Shown piece by piece: positions 8,747 through 17,131 of a stretch of DNA of 64,000 nt. The DNA comes from Roseovarius sp. (GTDB lineage: Bacteria; Pseudomonadota; Alphaproteobacteria; Rhodobacterales; Rhodobacteraceae), in assembly GCF_027019125.1 (NCBI RefSeq), contig NZ_JALUXE010000027.1:310001-374000 (forward strand), read 5' to 3'. The translations under genes were made by a program, and so were the position numbers. The notes under the pieces were generated by a model. The model searched no databases, had not been told where the DNA came from, and saw only the letters and a list, made by a program, of their open reading frames with translations. The stretch's first letter is position 1, and every line of letters begins with the position of its first letter.

Positions 8747-10165
8747 TCAATCCATCACATAGCCATAGGAGCCGGTGAAATCCTGCTTGGCCACCTCACC
8801 CACGGCACCCTTGTCATTGACGCCTCTTGCGACGCGACCATTCAGGAAAAGATCCTTTTCCGAGGGCAGTTTGACACGATCCGTGGGCAAGGCCAGCGCC
8901 TCGCCACGGGAGGGCGACACAAGATGTGCCGAGATGATGATCACCAGTTCGGTTTGCGAGCGCTGGTAATCGGCGCTGCGGAAAAGCGATCCCAGAACCG
9001 GCACATCGCCCAGCCATGGCACCTGACCGGCATTGTCGCGGAAATCATCCTGAAGCAGGCCCGCGATGGCAAAACTCTCTCCATCGCGTAGGGCGACGGT
9101 GGTCGAGGTGTCACGGCGGCGGAAAGCGGGGATTGAAAACCCATTTGAAACCAAGGCATTGGCCGTGTCGATGGAAGAAACTGCCGCGGCCATTTCAAGG
9201 TTGATGATGCCATCGTCCACGACGCGCGGCACGAAGTTGAGCTCCACCCCGAAAGGTTTGAATTCGATGGAGGTGGTGTTGTTGTCCTGTGCCACGGGCA
9301 CGGGGAATTCGCCACCTGCGAGGAACTTGGCCTCTTGGCCCGACAGCGCGGTCAGGTTCGGCTCTGCCAGGGTGCGCACGACGCCCTTGGTTTCGAGCGC
9401 TTCGAGCAGGATGCCCACCTCGACCGAGCCCACGTCAAAGCCGAAGGCGAAGGCCGCGTTGTTTTCATTCGTTCCGGGAATGGCCCCGGCCAATGTGCCC
9501 AGAACGCCGCCTTGGGTATTGGTGGTGTTGGTGCCGCCGATGACGCCCACCTTGTTGGCCCCGCGTGCGTCGATGGACAATGAGGAGGAGAGCGCCTTGG
9601 ACACGCTGCGCTGCATTTCGGCGAACCGGACCTTGAGCATGACCTGCTGCTTGCCGGAGACCGACATCAGGTTGGACACGCGCTCGGGCGCATAGCGTTC
9701 GGCCAGATCAAGCGCGCGTTGCATCCGCGAGGTGCTGGACACGGTGCCGGAAATGACGATCCCGTCATTGGCGCTGCGCACTTCGATGGGTTCGCCCGGC
9801 AGGATCTGTTTCAGCCGTTCCTTGAACTCTTCGATATCGGTGCTGACATGCACGTCGATATTGGTAATGAGTTGGCCCACGCCATCAAAGAGGCTGAGTG
9901 TGGTGCGCCCCGGTGTCTTGCCCAGCACATAGATCGTGCGGTCCGACAGGGTAGAGAAATCGGCAATCGCCGGGTTGGCGATGCTGAGTTCGGCAAACGG
10001 CGAGTCGCTCTCGACCACCACGGCGCGGTTCATGGCAACGCTGAGGGCGCTCGAGGTGCCATTGCGCACTACGCGGATGTTTTCCGCCTGTGCAGGTTGC
10101 GGCACATGCCCCGCAACGAGCGCAACGCCCAAAAGGGCCGCGCAAATATGTCTACGCAATTTCAT
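8747..10165 (-). CDS. cpaC: Tad outer-membrane secretin CpaC/RcpA
   Basis: A 472-aa secretin with a Sec signal peptide (cleavage near AQAENIRV), an N-terminal pilus-secretin domain with a BON-like region (about residues 95-165) and a C-terminal secretin barrel (about residues 225-430) containing the family segment VPVLGSLFRS. It forms the outer-membrane pore for the Flp pilus. The frame is open to 10186, but the ATG at 10165 directly precedes the signal peptide and has an AGGCAGG site. A hairpin lies between cpaB and this gene, so it may use its own promoter. Confidence 0.9.
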   Translation of the reverse strand: MKLRRHICAALLGVALVAGHVPQPAQAENIRVVRNGTSSALSVAMNRAVVVESDSPFAELSIANPAIADFSTLSDRTIYVLGKTPGRTTLSLFDGVGQLITNIDVHVSTDIEEFKERLKQILPGEPIEVRSANDGIVISGTVSSTSRMQRALDLAERYAPERVSNLMSVSGKQQVMLKVRFAEMQRSVSKALSSSLSIDARGANKVGVIGGTNTTNTQGGVLGTLAGAIPGTNENNAAFAFGFDVGSVEVGILLEALETKGVVRTLAEPNLTALSGQEAKFLAGGEFPVPVAQDNNTTSIEFKPFGVELNFVPRVVDDGIINLEMAAAVSSIDTANALVSNGFSIPAFRRRDTSTTVALRDGESFAIAGLLQDDFRDNAGQVPWLGDVPVLGSLFRSADYQRSQTELVIIISAHLVSPSRGEALALPTDRVKLPSEKDLFLNGRVARGVNDKGAVGEVAKQDFTGSYGYVMD

Positions 10166-10299
10166 GTGACCTGCCTTTCCGATCACGCCTCATTTTTCGG
10201 GTCTTAGCGCCCGGATTTAAGCTACTGTGGGGCAGTTCCGATATTTTTTCAAGAATCAATGCCGTTTTGCGCATTTTTCTTGAAACTGTGACCAAATTC

Positions 10300-10335
10300 C
10301 AAAATGCGAAAATGGCACCCGTCACCGGGTGCCAT
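10300..10335 (-). terminator. Hairpin terminator between cpaB and cpaC
   Basis: Perfect 10-bp stem: ATGGCACCCG at 10312-10321 pairs with CGGGTGCCAT at 10326-10335, with a 4-nt loop. On the minus strand it is followed by UUUUCGCAUUUU. It lies 21 bases past the cpaB stop. It may end the cpaB transcript fully or act as partial attenuation before the secretin gene. Confidence 0.75.
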
Positions 10336-10356
10336 CTCTGCGTGTCGCGGAAAGGG

Positions 10357-11226
10357 TCAGTTTGTGCAGGGGATCGGGGTTTCGATCACCTCTGCCCCAC
10401 GCCGGGTGCGGATGGTGCAGGTCTCGGGCGCCGGGGCCTGTTCGACGACGGTCTCGGCGGTGATGCCAAGCAACCTGTGCTGGTCGACCTCGATCACCTC
10501 GGCCACGGTATCGTCAAGGGCCCCGACAAGCGACAGCGACAACCGTCCGGTGGATTGCGCCTGAGCAAGGGCTGCGACCTGCTGCGGTTTGACCGCGACC
10601 GTCACGGTCCGGGCGATGACCGCCTCGGAGGTGTCCATGTCGGCCACCTGATCCACGGCGATCAGCTTGACCCCTGTTTCAATCAGCTTGGTGACTTCGC
10701 CCATGGAATTGCCTTCGGTGCGCACGTTGTTCGCGCCGACGCTGCCGGTCCAGTAGATGTCGATCGTGTCGCCGGGGCGCAGAAAGCCCGAAACACCGCT
10801 GGTCACATCGACCTTGACGGCAAAGGCGCGCATGCCGCGTTCGAGTTGCGAGGTGATGCCCACCTCGGCCCCCGGTTCCGTGACCTTGACGGCCAAAATG
10901 GGCTCGTTCGCCTCCATCCGGCGGATGGCGCGGCGCTTGACCGCGTCCCCTTGGGGAAAGAAGGCCTCGGCGGTGTTGAAGACGCCTTCGGGCAGAGAGG
11001 TCTTGGGGAAGGGTGTGAGGCGCACTGCGTCCTTGTCAATCGCCTCGCCGTATTGCAGGGGGCGGGTGGCGACGAGGATGTCGACGGTTTCAATCGCGGG
11101 GGCGCGCTGCTGACGCTCGGCGGCTAATTGGCGCTGATATCCTTCGATATAATTCTTGGCCATGTAGACGGCAAATCCCGCAAGCCCGAGGCCCACGATC
11201 AGCACCAATCCGAAAACTGCTCGCAT
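10357..11226 (-). CDS. cpaB: Flp pilus assembly protein CpaB/RcpC
   Basis: A 289-aa protein with an N-terminal membrane anchor (about residues 4-24), an SAF domain (about residues 48-115, resembling AFP/flagellar P-ring chaperones) and an RcpC/CpaB C-terminal domain. It is a periplasmic component that modulates secretin gating in the Tad system. It lies between flp and cpaC, the standard order. Two cysteines near the C-terminus (ETCTIR and IPCTN) could form a disulfide. The ATG at 11226 is preceded by GGGAAACCCC on the minus strand, a moderate ribosome site. Confidence 0.88.
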   Translation of the reverse strand: MRAVFGLVLIVGLGLAGFAVYMAKNYIEGYQRQLAAERQQRAPAIETVDILVATRPLQYGEAIDKDAVRLTPFPKTSLPEGVFNTAEAFFPQGDAVKRRAIRRMEANEPILAVKVTEPGAEVGITSQLERGMRAFAVKVDVTSGVSGFLRPGDTIDIYWTGSVGANNVRTEGNSMGEVTKLIETGVKLIAVDQVADMDTSEAVIARTVTVAVKPQQVAALAQAQSTGRLSLSLVGALDDTVAEVIEVDQHRLLGITAETVVEQAPAPETCTIRTRRGAEVIETPIPCTN

Positions 11227-11370
11227 GGGGTTTCCCTTTCATCGCAAGAGGAGGTCCGGCACAGGACCGGTGATCAAATCTCGTGGTAGCCCGCCATTGT
11301 GTCAAAATCAGGGACAAGCGGCGGCGATATAGCGCCTTTCAGCCCCGCAAGATGTGACCCTGGCACGAAA

Positions 11371-11407
11371 GAAAATGGCCACGGATAGGAGCTATCCGTG
11401 GCCATTT
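11371..11407 (-). terminator. Strong terminator after flp
   Basis: Perfect 16-bp inverted repeat: 11373-11388 (AAATGGCCACGGATAG) pairs with 11392-11407, around a 3-nt loop. On the minus strand it is followed by a U/C-rich tail (TTTTCTTTC). It lies 38 bases past the flp stop. This would give a short, abundant pilin mRNA separate from cpaB, as is common for major pilins. Confidence 0.85.
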
Positions 11408-11445
11408 CTATGTGATTGCCCGGTTCAGGCCCGGGCCGTCAGGCC

Positions 11446-11646
11446 TTATTGGCCGAGGGTGCCGAGGTCGACAACCGCCGAGCCGCCCACTTCGGTACCG
11501 ATGGTGGTGGCGAGGTTTTCGATGCCGGTGCTGACGGTGGACACGCCGGCGATGCCGAGGCCAACGACTGCTGCGGTCAGCACGACCCAGTCAACCGTCA
11601 CTGCGCCGTCTTCGTCTTTCGAGAAGTTCTTGAAGAATTTGATCAT
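11446..11646 (-). CDS. flp: Flp/Fap-type pilin
   Basis: A 66-aa prepilin, the main subunit of the Tad pilus. It has a short charged leader (MIKFFKNFSKDEDG), a predicted TadV cleavage between G14 and A15, then a hydrophobic helix VVLTAAVVGLGIAGV. The Glu-Tyr pair typical at positions +5/+6 of Flp pilins is Asp19-Trp20 here; Asp at +5 keeps the acidic residue. The gene has a clear ribosome site (GGAGGG) and its own terminator. It is the only pilin gene in the window. Confidence 0.9.
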   Translation of the reverse strand: MIKFFKNFSKDEDGAVTVDWVVLTAAVVGLGIAGVSTVSTGIENLATTIGTEVGGSAVVDLGTLGQ

Positions 11647-12001
11647 GGTTTGGTCCCTCCAAAGGATCAGTTGCTGTGTTGTTACACCCGCTTCGGTTTA
11701 GGACCCCCAGTTTTTTATGGCCCGCTGCCGTCGTGGTGTGAAGCCATATAGCGGGTCAAATCGGGCGGGAATTTGGCGGCACTGGATCGTTTTTGGACTG
11801 GCCTAAAAAAACATTCCGAAAAATCTTAAGATACTGAAAGATAACAAAAGAAACCCTGAAAAATTGTTTGAAAGGGGCTTTGAGGTGATAAATGTGGCGC
11901 AAATGTGGGGGGTTCGCGGTGCTCTGTTGAACAATGCTGGCGTGAAGTTCGGATTTTTGCGATACTGGCGACAATCAATCAGAGGCAGAGCAGCGCCCGC
12001 T
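11647..12001. other. Divergent intergenic region between flp and the transglycosylase gene
   Basis: About 355 bases without a gene. It is clearly more AT-rich than its surroundings near 11770-11895 and must hold the flp promoter (minus) and the transglycosylase promoter (plus). For the plus strand I see TTGTTT-17-GATAAA (11864-11892). For flp I see a TTGACC on the minus strand (11754-11759) but no convincing -10 box at the right distance, so the flp promoter may be activator-dependent. Confidence 0.5.
11864..11892 (+). promoter_or_regulatory. Candidate sigma-70-type promoter of the transglycosylase gene
   Basis: TTGTTT at 11864-11869 and GATAAA at 11887-11892 are separated by 17 bases, 110 bases upstream of the chosen ATG. 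This is a pattern match only. Confidence 0.3.
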
Positions 12002-12820
12002 ATGAAATTTTTAAACCTTTTGGTTTCTGCTGCGATTCTCGCAGGGACAAGCCCGGCTGCGGCGCAGGCACCGCAGCCGTTCAAGGAGTTCACGTTCAAG
12101 CGGGAAAAGGCGCCCGCACCGGGCACGCGGCGTGGCCCCCTGGTGCAGATTGCGCCGGCACCGCCCGAACCACAGCGTGCTGCGGTCGCGGAAGAAGGGC
12201 CAGAGGCCCCCGTTACACCGCGCGAGGCCGCCTATGGCTGGTTCTGGGAAAGGGTGCCTGCCGATATTGGCTCTGATGGCGTGTTGCGCCTGCGCGCGGC
12301 GATGGAACATCTGGCCAAACCGCCCGCAGGCAAGGCTGTGAGTGCGCCGCGCCTGCAATCGGTGCAAGAGATTGCCCGCGCCGAAGGCAGCCATATCCTG
12401 AGCCAGACCATCGGCACGCAAATTTCGCCCGCTCTGGTCCTGGCGGTGATCGCGGTGGAATCCTCGGGGCGCACAGCGGCGGTCAGTTCGGCCGGGGCGC
12501 AGGGGCTGATGCAGCTCATGCCGGATACCGCGCGCCGGTTCGGTGTGACCGACAGCCTGTCACCGGCCGAGAATATCCGGGGCGGGGTGGCCTATCTCGA
12601 CTGGCTGATGACGGAGTTCAAGGGCGACGTGCTGCTGGCCTTGGCGGGTTACAACGCTGGCGAGAATGCGGTCAAACAGCATGGCGGCGTGCCACCCTAT
12701 ACCGAGACCCGCGATTACATTCCCAAGGTGCTGGCCGCCTATGAGGTGGCGCGCGGCCTGTGCAAGACGCAGCCCGAGCTGATCACGGATGCCTGTGCGC
12801 TCAATCTCGCGATGAAATAA
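12002..12820 (+). CDS. Lytic transglycosylase, SLT family
   Basis: A 272-aa exported murein lytic transglycosylase. The signal peptide covers about residues 1-22 (ending PAAAQA), a Pro/Ala-rich linker follows, and the SLT domain spans about residues 135-250. The catalytic glutamate is in the AVIAVESSGR motif, followed by GAQGLMQLMPDTA and LALAGYNAGENAV, all typical of the family. The frame is open to 11864, but the ATG at 12002 starts the signal peptide. It is divergent from the Tad locus, and such enzymes can open the wall for envelope machines. A Tad role here is only a guess. Confidence 0.85.
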   Translation: MKFLNLLVSAAILAGTSPAAAQAPQPFKEFTFKREKAPAPGTRRGPLVQIAPAPPEPQRAAVAEEGPEAPVTPREAAYGWFWERVPADIGSDGVLRLRAAMEHLAKPPAGKAVSAPRLQSVQEIARAEGSHILSQTIGTQISPALVLAVIAVESSGRTAAVSSAGAQGLMQLMPDTARRFGVTDSLSPAENIRGGVAYLDWLMTEFKGDVLLALAGYNAGENAVKQHGGVPPYTETRDYIPKVLAAYEVARGLCKTQPELITDACALNLAMK

Positions 12821-12847
12821 GGGCCGGACCCTTGCGGTGTCCGGCCC
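12821..12847. terminator. Convergent hairpin between the transglycosylase and scoB genes
   Basis: GGGCCGGAC at 12821-12829 pairs with GTCCGGCCC at 12839-12847 directly after the transglycosylase stop. The U tract is poor on both strands, so it is probably a weak bidirectional terminator. Confidence 0.5.
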
Positions 12848-12869
12848 CTTGGATTTCCGGTCTTGCAGA

Positions 12870-13499
12870 TCAGTTGACGATGGTCGCCTCAGTCGCGGCG
12901 CGCAGTTCCGCTTCGGTCACGCCGTCAGCCAGTTCAACAATCTTGAGGCCGCCCTCGACCACATCGAGAACGCCGAGGTTCGAAATGATCCGGTTGACCA
13001 CGCCCGTGCCGGTGAGCGGCAGGGTGCAGGATTTCAGCACTTTGGATTCACCATGCTTGTTGGTGTGGTCCATGACCACGACCACGCGGCCCACACCGGC
13101 GACCAGATCCATGGCCCCGCCCATGCCCTTGACCAGCTTGCCGGGGATCATCCAGTTGGCGAGATCGCCATTCTCGGCCACTTCCATCGCGCCAAGGATC
13201 GCCATGGCGATCTTGCCGCCCCGGATCATGCCGAACGAGGTGGCGCTGTCGAAATAGCTGGTGTCGGGCAGTTCGGTGATGGTCTGCTTGCCCGCGTTGA
13301 TGAGATCGGGGTCTTCGGTACCTGCGATGGGGAAGGGCCCCATGCCGAGCATCCCGTTTTCCGATTGCAGCGTGACATGCACACCCTCGGGGATGAAATT
13401 GGGCACCAGTGTCGGGATGCCGATCCCGAGGTTCACATAGGTCCCGTCCTGGAGTTCGAGCGCCGCGCGTGCGGCCATCTGATTGCGATCCCAAGCCAT
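12870..13499 (-). CDS. scoB: 3-oxoacid CoA-transferase, beta subunit
   Basis: A 209-aa B subunit of a class I CoA transferase that moves CoA between succinyl-CoA and acetoacetate or a similar acid. The catalytic glutamate is in SENGMLG (about residue 47), and the GIGIPTL and GGAMDL motifs are present. The start overlaps the stop of the A subunit (TAATG), so the two are translationally coupled. The exact acid substrate (acetoacetate or beta-ketoadipate) cannot be read from the sequence. The SCOT-like A and B subunits and the absence of aromatic genes nearby favour acetoacetate. Confidence 0.85.
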   Translation of the reverse strand: MAWDRNQMAARAALELQDGTYVNLGIGIPTLVPNFIPEGVHVTLQSENGMLGMGPFPIAGTEDPDLINAGKQTITELPDTSYFDSATSFGMIRGGKIAMAILGAMEVAENGDLANWMIPGKLVKGMGGAMDLVAGVGRVVVVMDHTNKHGESKVLKSCTLPLTGTGVVNRIISNLGVLDVVEGGLKIVELADGVTEAELRAATEATIVN

Positions 13500-14194
13500 T
13501 ATGCAGCCCTCACGGTGCGTTGTTCGATACGTTTCTCATGGGTGCCCTGCACAAGGCGATGCACGTAGATTCCCGGCAGGTGGATGCAGTCGGGGTCGAG
13601 TTCGCCGGGCTGGACGATTTCCTCGACCTCCATCACGCAGACCTTGCCGCACATGGCGGCGGGCGGGTTGAAGTTGCGCGCGGTCTTGCGGAAGATCGCG
13701 TTGCCGGTGGTATCGGCCTTCCATGCCTTGACGATGGACAGATCGGCAAAGATGCCGCGTTCGAGAATATAGGTCTCGCCGTTGAACTCTTTGTGTTCCT
13801 TGCCCTCGGCCACCTGGGTGCCCACGCCGGTCTTGGTGTAGAAACCGGGGATGCCGCAGCCGCCTGCGCGCATCCGCTCGGCGAGCGTGCCTTGGGGGTT
13901 GAATTCAAGCTCAAGCTCGCCCGAGAGATACTGGCGCATGAATTCGGCGTTTTCGCCCACATAAGAGGACATCATTTTGCGCACCTGCCGCGTTTGCAGC
14001 AGGATGCCGATGCCGAAATCATCGACGCCTGCATTGTTGGACGCGAAGGTCAGATCCTTGACGCCCGAGTCGCGGATCGCGGCCAAGAGCAATTCGGGGA
14101 TGCCGCAGAGGCCAAAGCCGCCCGCCGCAATCAGCATGTCGTCGCGCAAAAGCCCGTCCAGCGCTTCGGCGGCCGAGCCGTAAACCTTGTTCAT
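13499..14194 (-). CDS. scoA: 3-oxoacid CoA-transferase, alpha subunit
   Basis: A 231-aa A subunit of the class I CoA transferase. The glycine-rich CoA-binding segment AAGGFGLCGIPE lies at about residues 23-34 and the FASNNAG motif follows. It lies immediately before scoB with a one-base overlap, and the pair makes the active heterotetramer. An upstream GGAGG on the minus strand (about 14200-14204) supports the ATG at 14194. In Rhodobacterales such a pair is often linked to polyhydroxybutyrate/acetoacetate turnover; that context is not visible here. Confidence 0.85.
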   Translation of the reverse strand: MNKVYGSAAEALDGLLRDDMLIAAGGFGLCGIPELLLAAIRDSGVKDLTFASNNAGVDDFGIGILLQTRQVRKMMSSYVGENAEFMRQYLSGELELEFNPQGTLAERMRAGGCGIPGFYTKTGVGTQVAEGKEHKEFNGETYILERGIFADLSIVKAWKADTTGNAIFRKTARNFNPPAAMCGKVCVMEVEEIVQPGELDPDCIHLPGIYVHRLVQGTHEKRIEQRTVRAA

Positions 14195-14292
14195 GTGGAA
14201 CCTCCTCCAGACAGTGGGTTGCCCCTCCTATGCGGCGCAAGCCGGGCGCGAGTCAACGCGCGCCGCCGGTCATCGCAACGGAATAAGGATTT

Positions 14293-14330
14293 CTACGTAG
14301 CGCTTTACGTAGGGCGCACCGGCGCGCCGG
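14293..14330. repeat. Two short palindromes between topA and scoA
   Basis: CTACGTA (14293-14299) pairs with TACGTAG (14306-14312) around a 6-nt loop, and a 12-bp palindrome CCGGCGCGCCGG sits at 14319-14330, just past the topA stop. Neither has a U tract. They could form the topA 3' end or be protein-binding sites for scoAB. Confidence 0.4.
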
Positions 14331-14331
14331 G

Positions 14332-17007
14332 TTATTTCCCGGCGGCGGCGCGTTTGGCCGGGGCCTTTTTCGTGGCAGGCTTCTTGGTTGTGGTGGCCTT
14401 GGCAGCGGGTTTCTTGGCGGCGGTTTTGCGTGCCTTGCCGGGCTTGGTGGCCTTGGCGGCAATTGCTTCAACGGCCATCTCCATGGTCACGTCTTCGGGT
14501 TCGGTGCCCTTGGGCAGGGTCGCGTTGACCTTGTCCCACTTGATATAGGGGCCATAGCGCCCTTCGAGGATCTGGATGGGGCCGCCATGCTCGGGGTGTT
14601 CGCCCAGATCCCGCAACGCCTTGGCGGCGGCACGGCCGCGCCCGCCGGGATTGGCGCGCTTGGCCGCCAGAAGTTCGACGGCGCGATTCATGCCGATCTC
14701 GAACACATCGTTCGGGTCCTTGAGATTGGCGTAGACGGGTTTGGCCTCGTCCGGCAGCTGGTGCATGAGATAGGGGCCGAAGCGCCCGAAATTGGCCGAG
14801 ATCATGCCGCCTTCGGGATGCTGTCCGATCTCGCGCGGCAGGCTGAGCAGGGTCAGCGCCTTGTCCAGCGTCATCGCCTCGGCCGTCCAGCCTTTGGGCA
14901 GGCTGGCGCGGTCGGGTTTCTTGTTCGTTTCGGTCGCCTCGCCGCGCTGGACATAGGGGCCAAAACGTCCAGAGCGCAGCGAAATCTCGTTGCCTGCGTC
15001 ATCCGCGCCCAGAATACGGTCGCCATTTTCCCCGGCATCGCCACCGATGGGACGGGTGTAGCGACATTCGGGGTAATTGCCGCAGCCGACAAAGCCGCCG
15101 GAGCGGGACGTCTTGAGGTGCAATTGACCGGTGCCGCAGAGCGGACATTGACGCGGGTTGCTGCCATCCTCGCGCGGGGGATAGAGCGTGGGGGCGAGCG
15201 CCGCATCGAGCACGTCGAGCACCTCGGTAATCCGCAGTTCCGACGTTTCGGCAATCGCCGCAGAGAAATCGCGCCAGAAACGGGCGAGGATTTCCTTGTA
15301 ATCCGCCTCGCCTGCGCTGACCCGGTCCAGATCCTCTTCGAGATTGGCGGTGAACTCGTAGCCCACGTATTTGCGGAAGAAATTGGTCAGAAAGACCGTG
15401 ACGATCCGGCCCTTGTCCTCTGGGAAGAGGCGGTTCTGTTCCTTGCGCACATATTCGCGGTCCTGGATCGTGCTGAGCACGCTGGCATAGGTCGAGGGGC
15501 GACCGATGCCCAGTTCTTCCATCTTCTTGACCAGCGTCGCCTCGGTATAGCGGGGCGGGGGCTGGGTGAAATGGCGCAGTGCGAGGATGGCTTCGTTGGG
15601 CGAGAGCACCGCGGCGGTTGTCTCGGCCCCGTCGCTGGCGCGGGCGAATTCGGCGCGAAGCGAGGATTTGGCAAAGGCTGCGGGCTCGCCCTGCATGATC
15701 TGGGGCAGGCGGCCATCGTCGTCGTCGCTGATCACGTCATCGCGGCCTTCCTCATAGACCTTGAGAAAGCCGTCGAAGAGCACGACCTGACCGGTGGCGC
15801 GCAACCCGACCTGTCCGTCGGGGCTGCCGATTTCGACGGTGGTGCGCTCCATGCGCGCGGCCTCCATCTGACAGGCGAGCGTGCGCTTCCAGATGAGATC
15901 GTAGAGTTTGCGCTGATCGGCGTCAGAGGTCTTGATATGGCCTGCATCGCGCGTCATGTCGGTGGGGCGGATACATTCATGCGCCTCCTGGGCGTTCTTG
16001 GCCTTGTTCTTGTACATGCGCGGCGATTTCGGGAGGTATTCGGCGCCGAACCGATCCTTGATCGCATCGCGGGCAGCCATCACAGCCTCGGGGGCCATGT
16101 CGATGCCGTCGGTGCGCATATAGGTAATGTATCCGGCCTCGTAGAGGCGCTGCGCTGCCGACATGCACTGTTTCGCGCCCATGCCGAATTTGCGGCTGGC
16201 CTCTTGTTGCAGGGTCGAGGTCATGAAGGGTGCGGAGGGGTTGCGGCTGGCGGGTTTCGCCTCGACCGAGGTGACGCTCAGGGAACGCGACGTGATGGCC
16301 TGCACCGCCATTTCGGCCTGCGTGGCGTTTTCGAGATCGAACTTTTCAAGTTTCTTGCCGGCGAGCGAGACAAGCCGCGCCTCATAGTCCTGGCCACGCG
16401 GGGTGGTCAGCAGTGCCTTGACCGACCAGTATTCCCGGGCGGTGAACGCCTCGATCTCCATCTCGCGCTCGACGATGAGGCGCAGGCAGACCGATTGCAC
16501 GCGGCCCGCGGAACGTGCGCCGGGCAGTTTGCGCCAGAGCACCGGCGAGAGGTTGAAGCCCACGAGATAATCGAGCGCGCGGCGGGCGAGATAGGCCTCG
16601 ACCAAGGGCGCATCGACCTGTCGGGGATTTTTCATCGCCTCGGTGACAGCGGTCTTGGTGATGGCGTTGAACACCACGCGGCTGACGGGTGTGTCCTTTT
16701 TGATCGCCTTGCGTTTGCGCAGGGTTTCCTCGAGGTGCCAGCTGATCGCTTCGCCTTCGCGGTCGGGGTCGGTGGCGAGGATGAGGGCGTTGTCATCCTT
16801 GAGCGCGTCGGCGATGGCCTTGACATGCTTGCGGCTGTCGGGGCCCACCTCCCACGTCATGTCAAAGCCGTTTTCGGTATCGACCGAGCCATCCTTGGCG
16901 GGCAGGTCGCGCACATGGCCATAGCTTGCCAGAACCGTATAACCGTCGCCCAGATACTTGTTGATCGTCTTGGCTTTGGCGGGCGATTCGACAACGACAA
17001 CGGGCAT
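14332..17007 (-). CDS. topA: DNA topoisomerase I
   Basis: An 891-aa type IA topoisomerase that relaxes negative supercoils. It begins with the Toprim domain (VVVESPAKAKTINKYLG) and has the active-site tyrosine in YITYMRTDG. A four-cysteine zinc finger (CPLCGTG ... GCGNYPEC) and further topoisomerase C-terminal repeats of the GRFGPY type follow. The tail is rich in Lys and Ala (about the last 45 residues) and probably binds DNA nonspecifically. The ATG at 17007 has an AAGGAG site; the open frame to 17064 lacks support. It lies downstream of dprA on the same strand. Confidence 0.95.
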   Translation of the reverse strand: MPVVVVESPAKAKTINKYLGDGYTVLASYGHVRDLPAKDGSVDTENGFDMTWEVGPDSRKHVKAIADALKDDNALILATDPDREGEAISWHLEETLRKRKAIKKDTPVSRVVFNAITKTAVTEAMKNPRQVDAPLVEAYLARRALDYLVGFNLSPVLWRKLPGARSAGRVQSVCLRLIVEREMEIEAFTAREYWSVKALLTTPRGQDYEARLVSLAGKKLEKFDLENATQAEMAVQAITSRSLSVTSVEAKPASRNPSAPFMTSTLQQEASRKFGMGAKQCMSAAQRLYEAGYITYMRTDGIDMAPEAVMAARDAIKDRFGAEYLPKSPRMYKNKAKNAQEAHECIRPTDMTRDAGHIKTSDADQRKLYDLIWKRTLACQMEAARMERTTVEIGSPDGQVGLRATGQVVLFDGFLKVYEEGRDDVISDDDDGRLPQIMQGEPAAFAKSSLRAEFARASDGAETTAAVLSPNEAILALRHFTQPPPRYTEATLVKKMEELGIGRPSTYASVLSTIQDREYVRKEQNRLFPEDKGRIVTVFLTNFFRKYVGYEFTANLEEDLDRVSAGEADYKEILARFWRDFSAAIAETSELRITEVLDVLDAALAPTLYPPREDGSNPRQCPLCGTGQLHLKTSRSGGFVGCGNYPECRYTRPIGGDAGENGDRILGADDAGNEISLRSGRFGPYVQRGEATETNKKPDRASLPKGWTAEAMTLDKALTLLSLPREIGQHPEGGMISANFGRFGPYLMHQLPDEAKPVYANLKDPNDVFEIGMNRAVELLAAKRANPGGRGRAAAKALRDLGEHPEHGGPIQILEGRYGPYIKWDKVNATLPKGTEPEDVTMEMAVEAIAAKATKPGKARKTAAKKPAAKATTTKKPATKKAPAKRAAAGK

Positions 17008-17131
17008 GGGCACTCCTTCCGACTCTGGTCGAGGCTTATGGCGGGGCACCATGTGGGCTGGCAAGGGGAATTGTCAATCTGTCCGCAAGGGTTGCAGGAA
17101 CGCGACCTTATGACCCCATGTGGTGTGATGG

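Noticed and set aside
11864..12001. Upstream extension of the lytic transglycosylase
   Set aside because: It would place 46 residues before a clear signal peptide, and it overlaps the candidate promoter.
14319..14330. CCGGCGCGCCGG palindrome as an integration or recombination site
   Set aside because: It is a single short GC palindrome, easily expected by chance in this composition. No integrase or duplicated flank is present.
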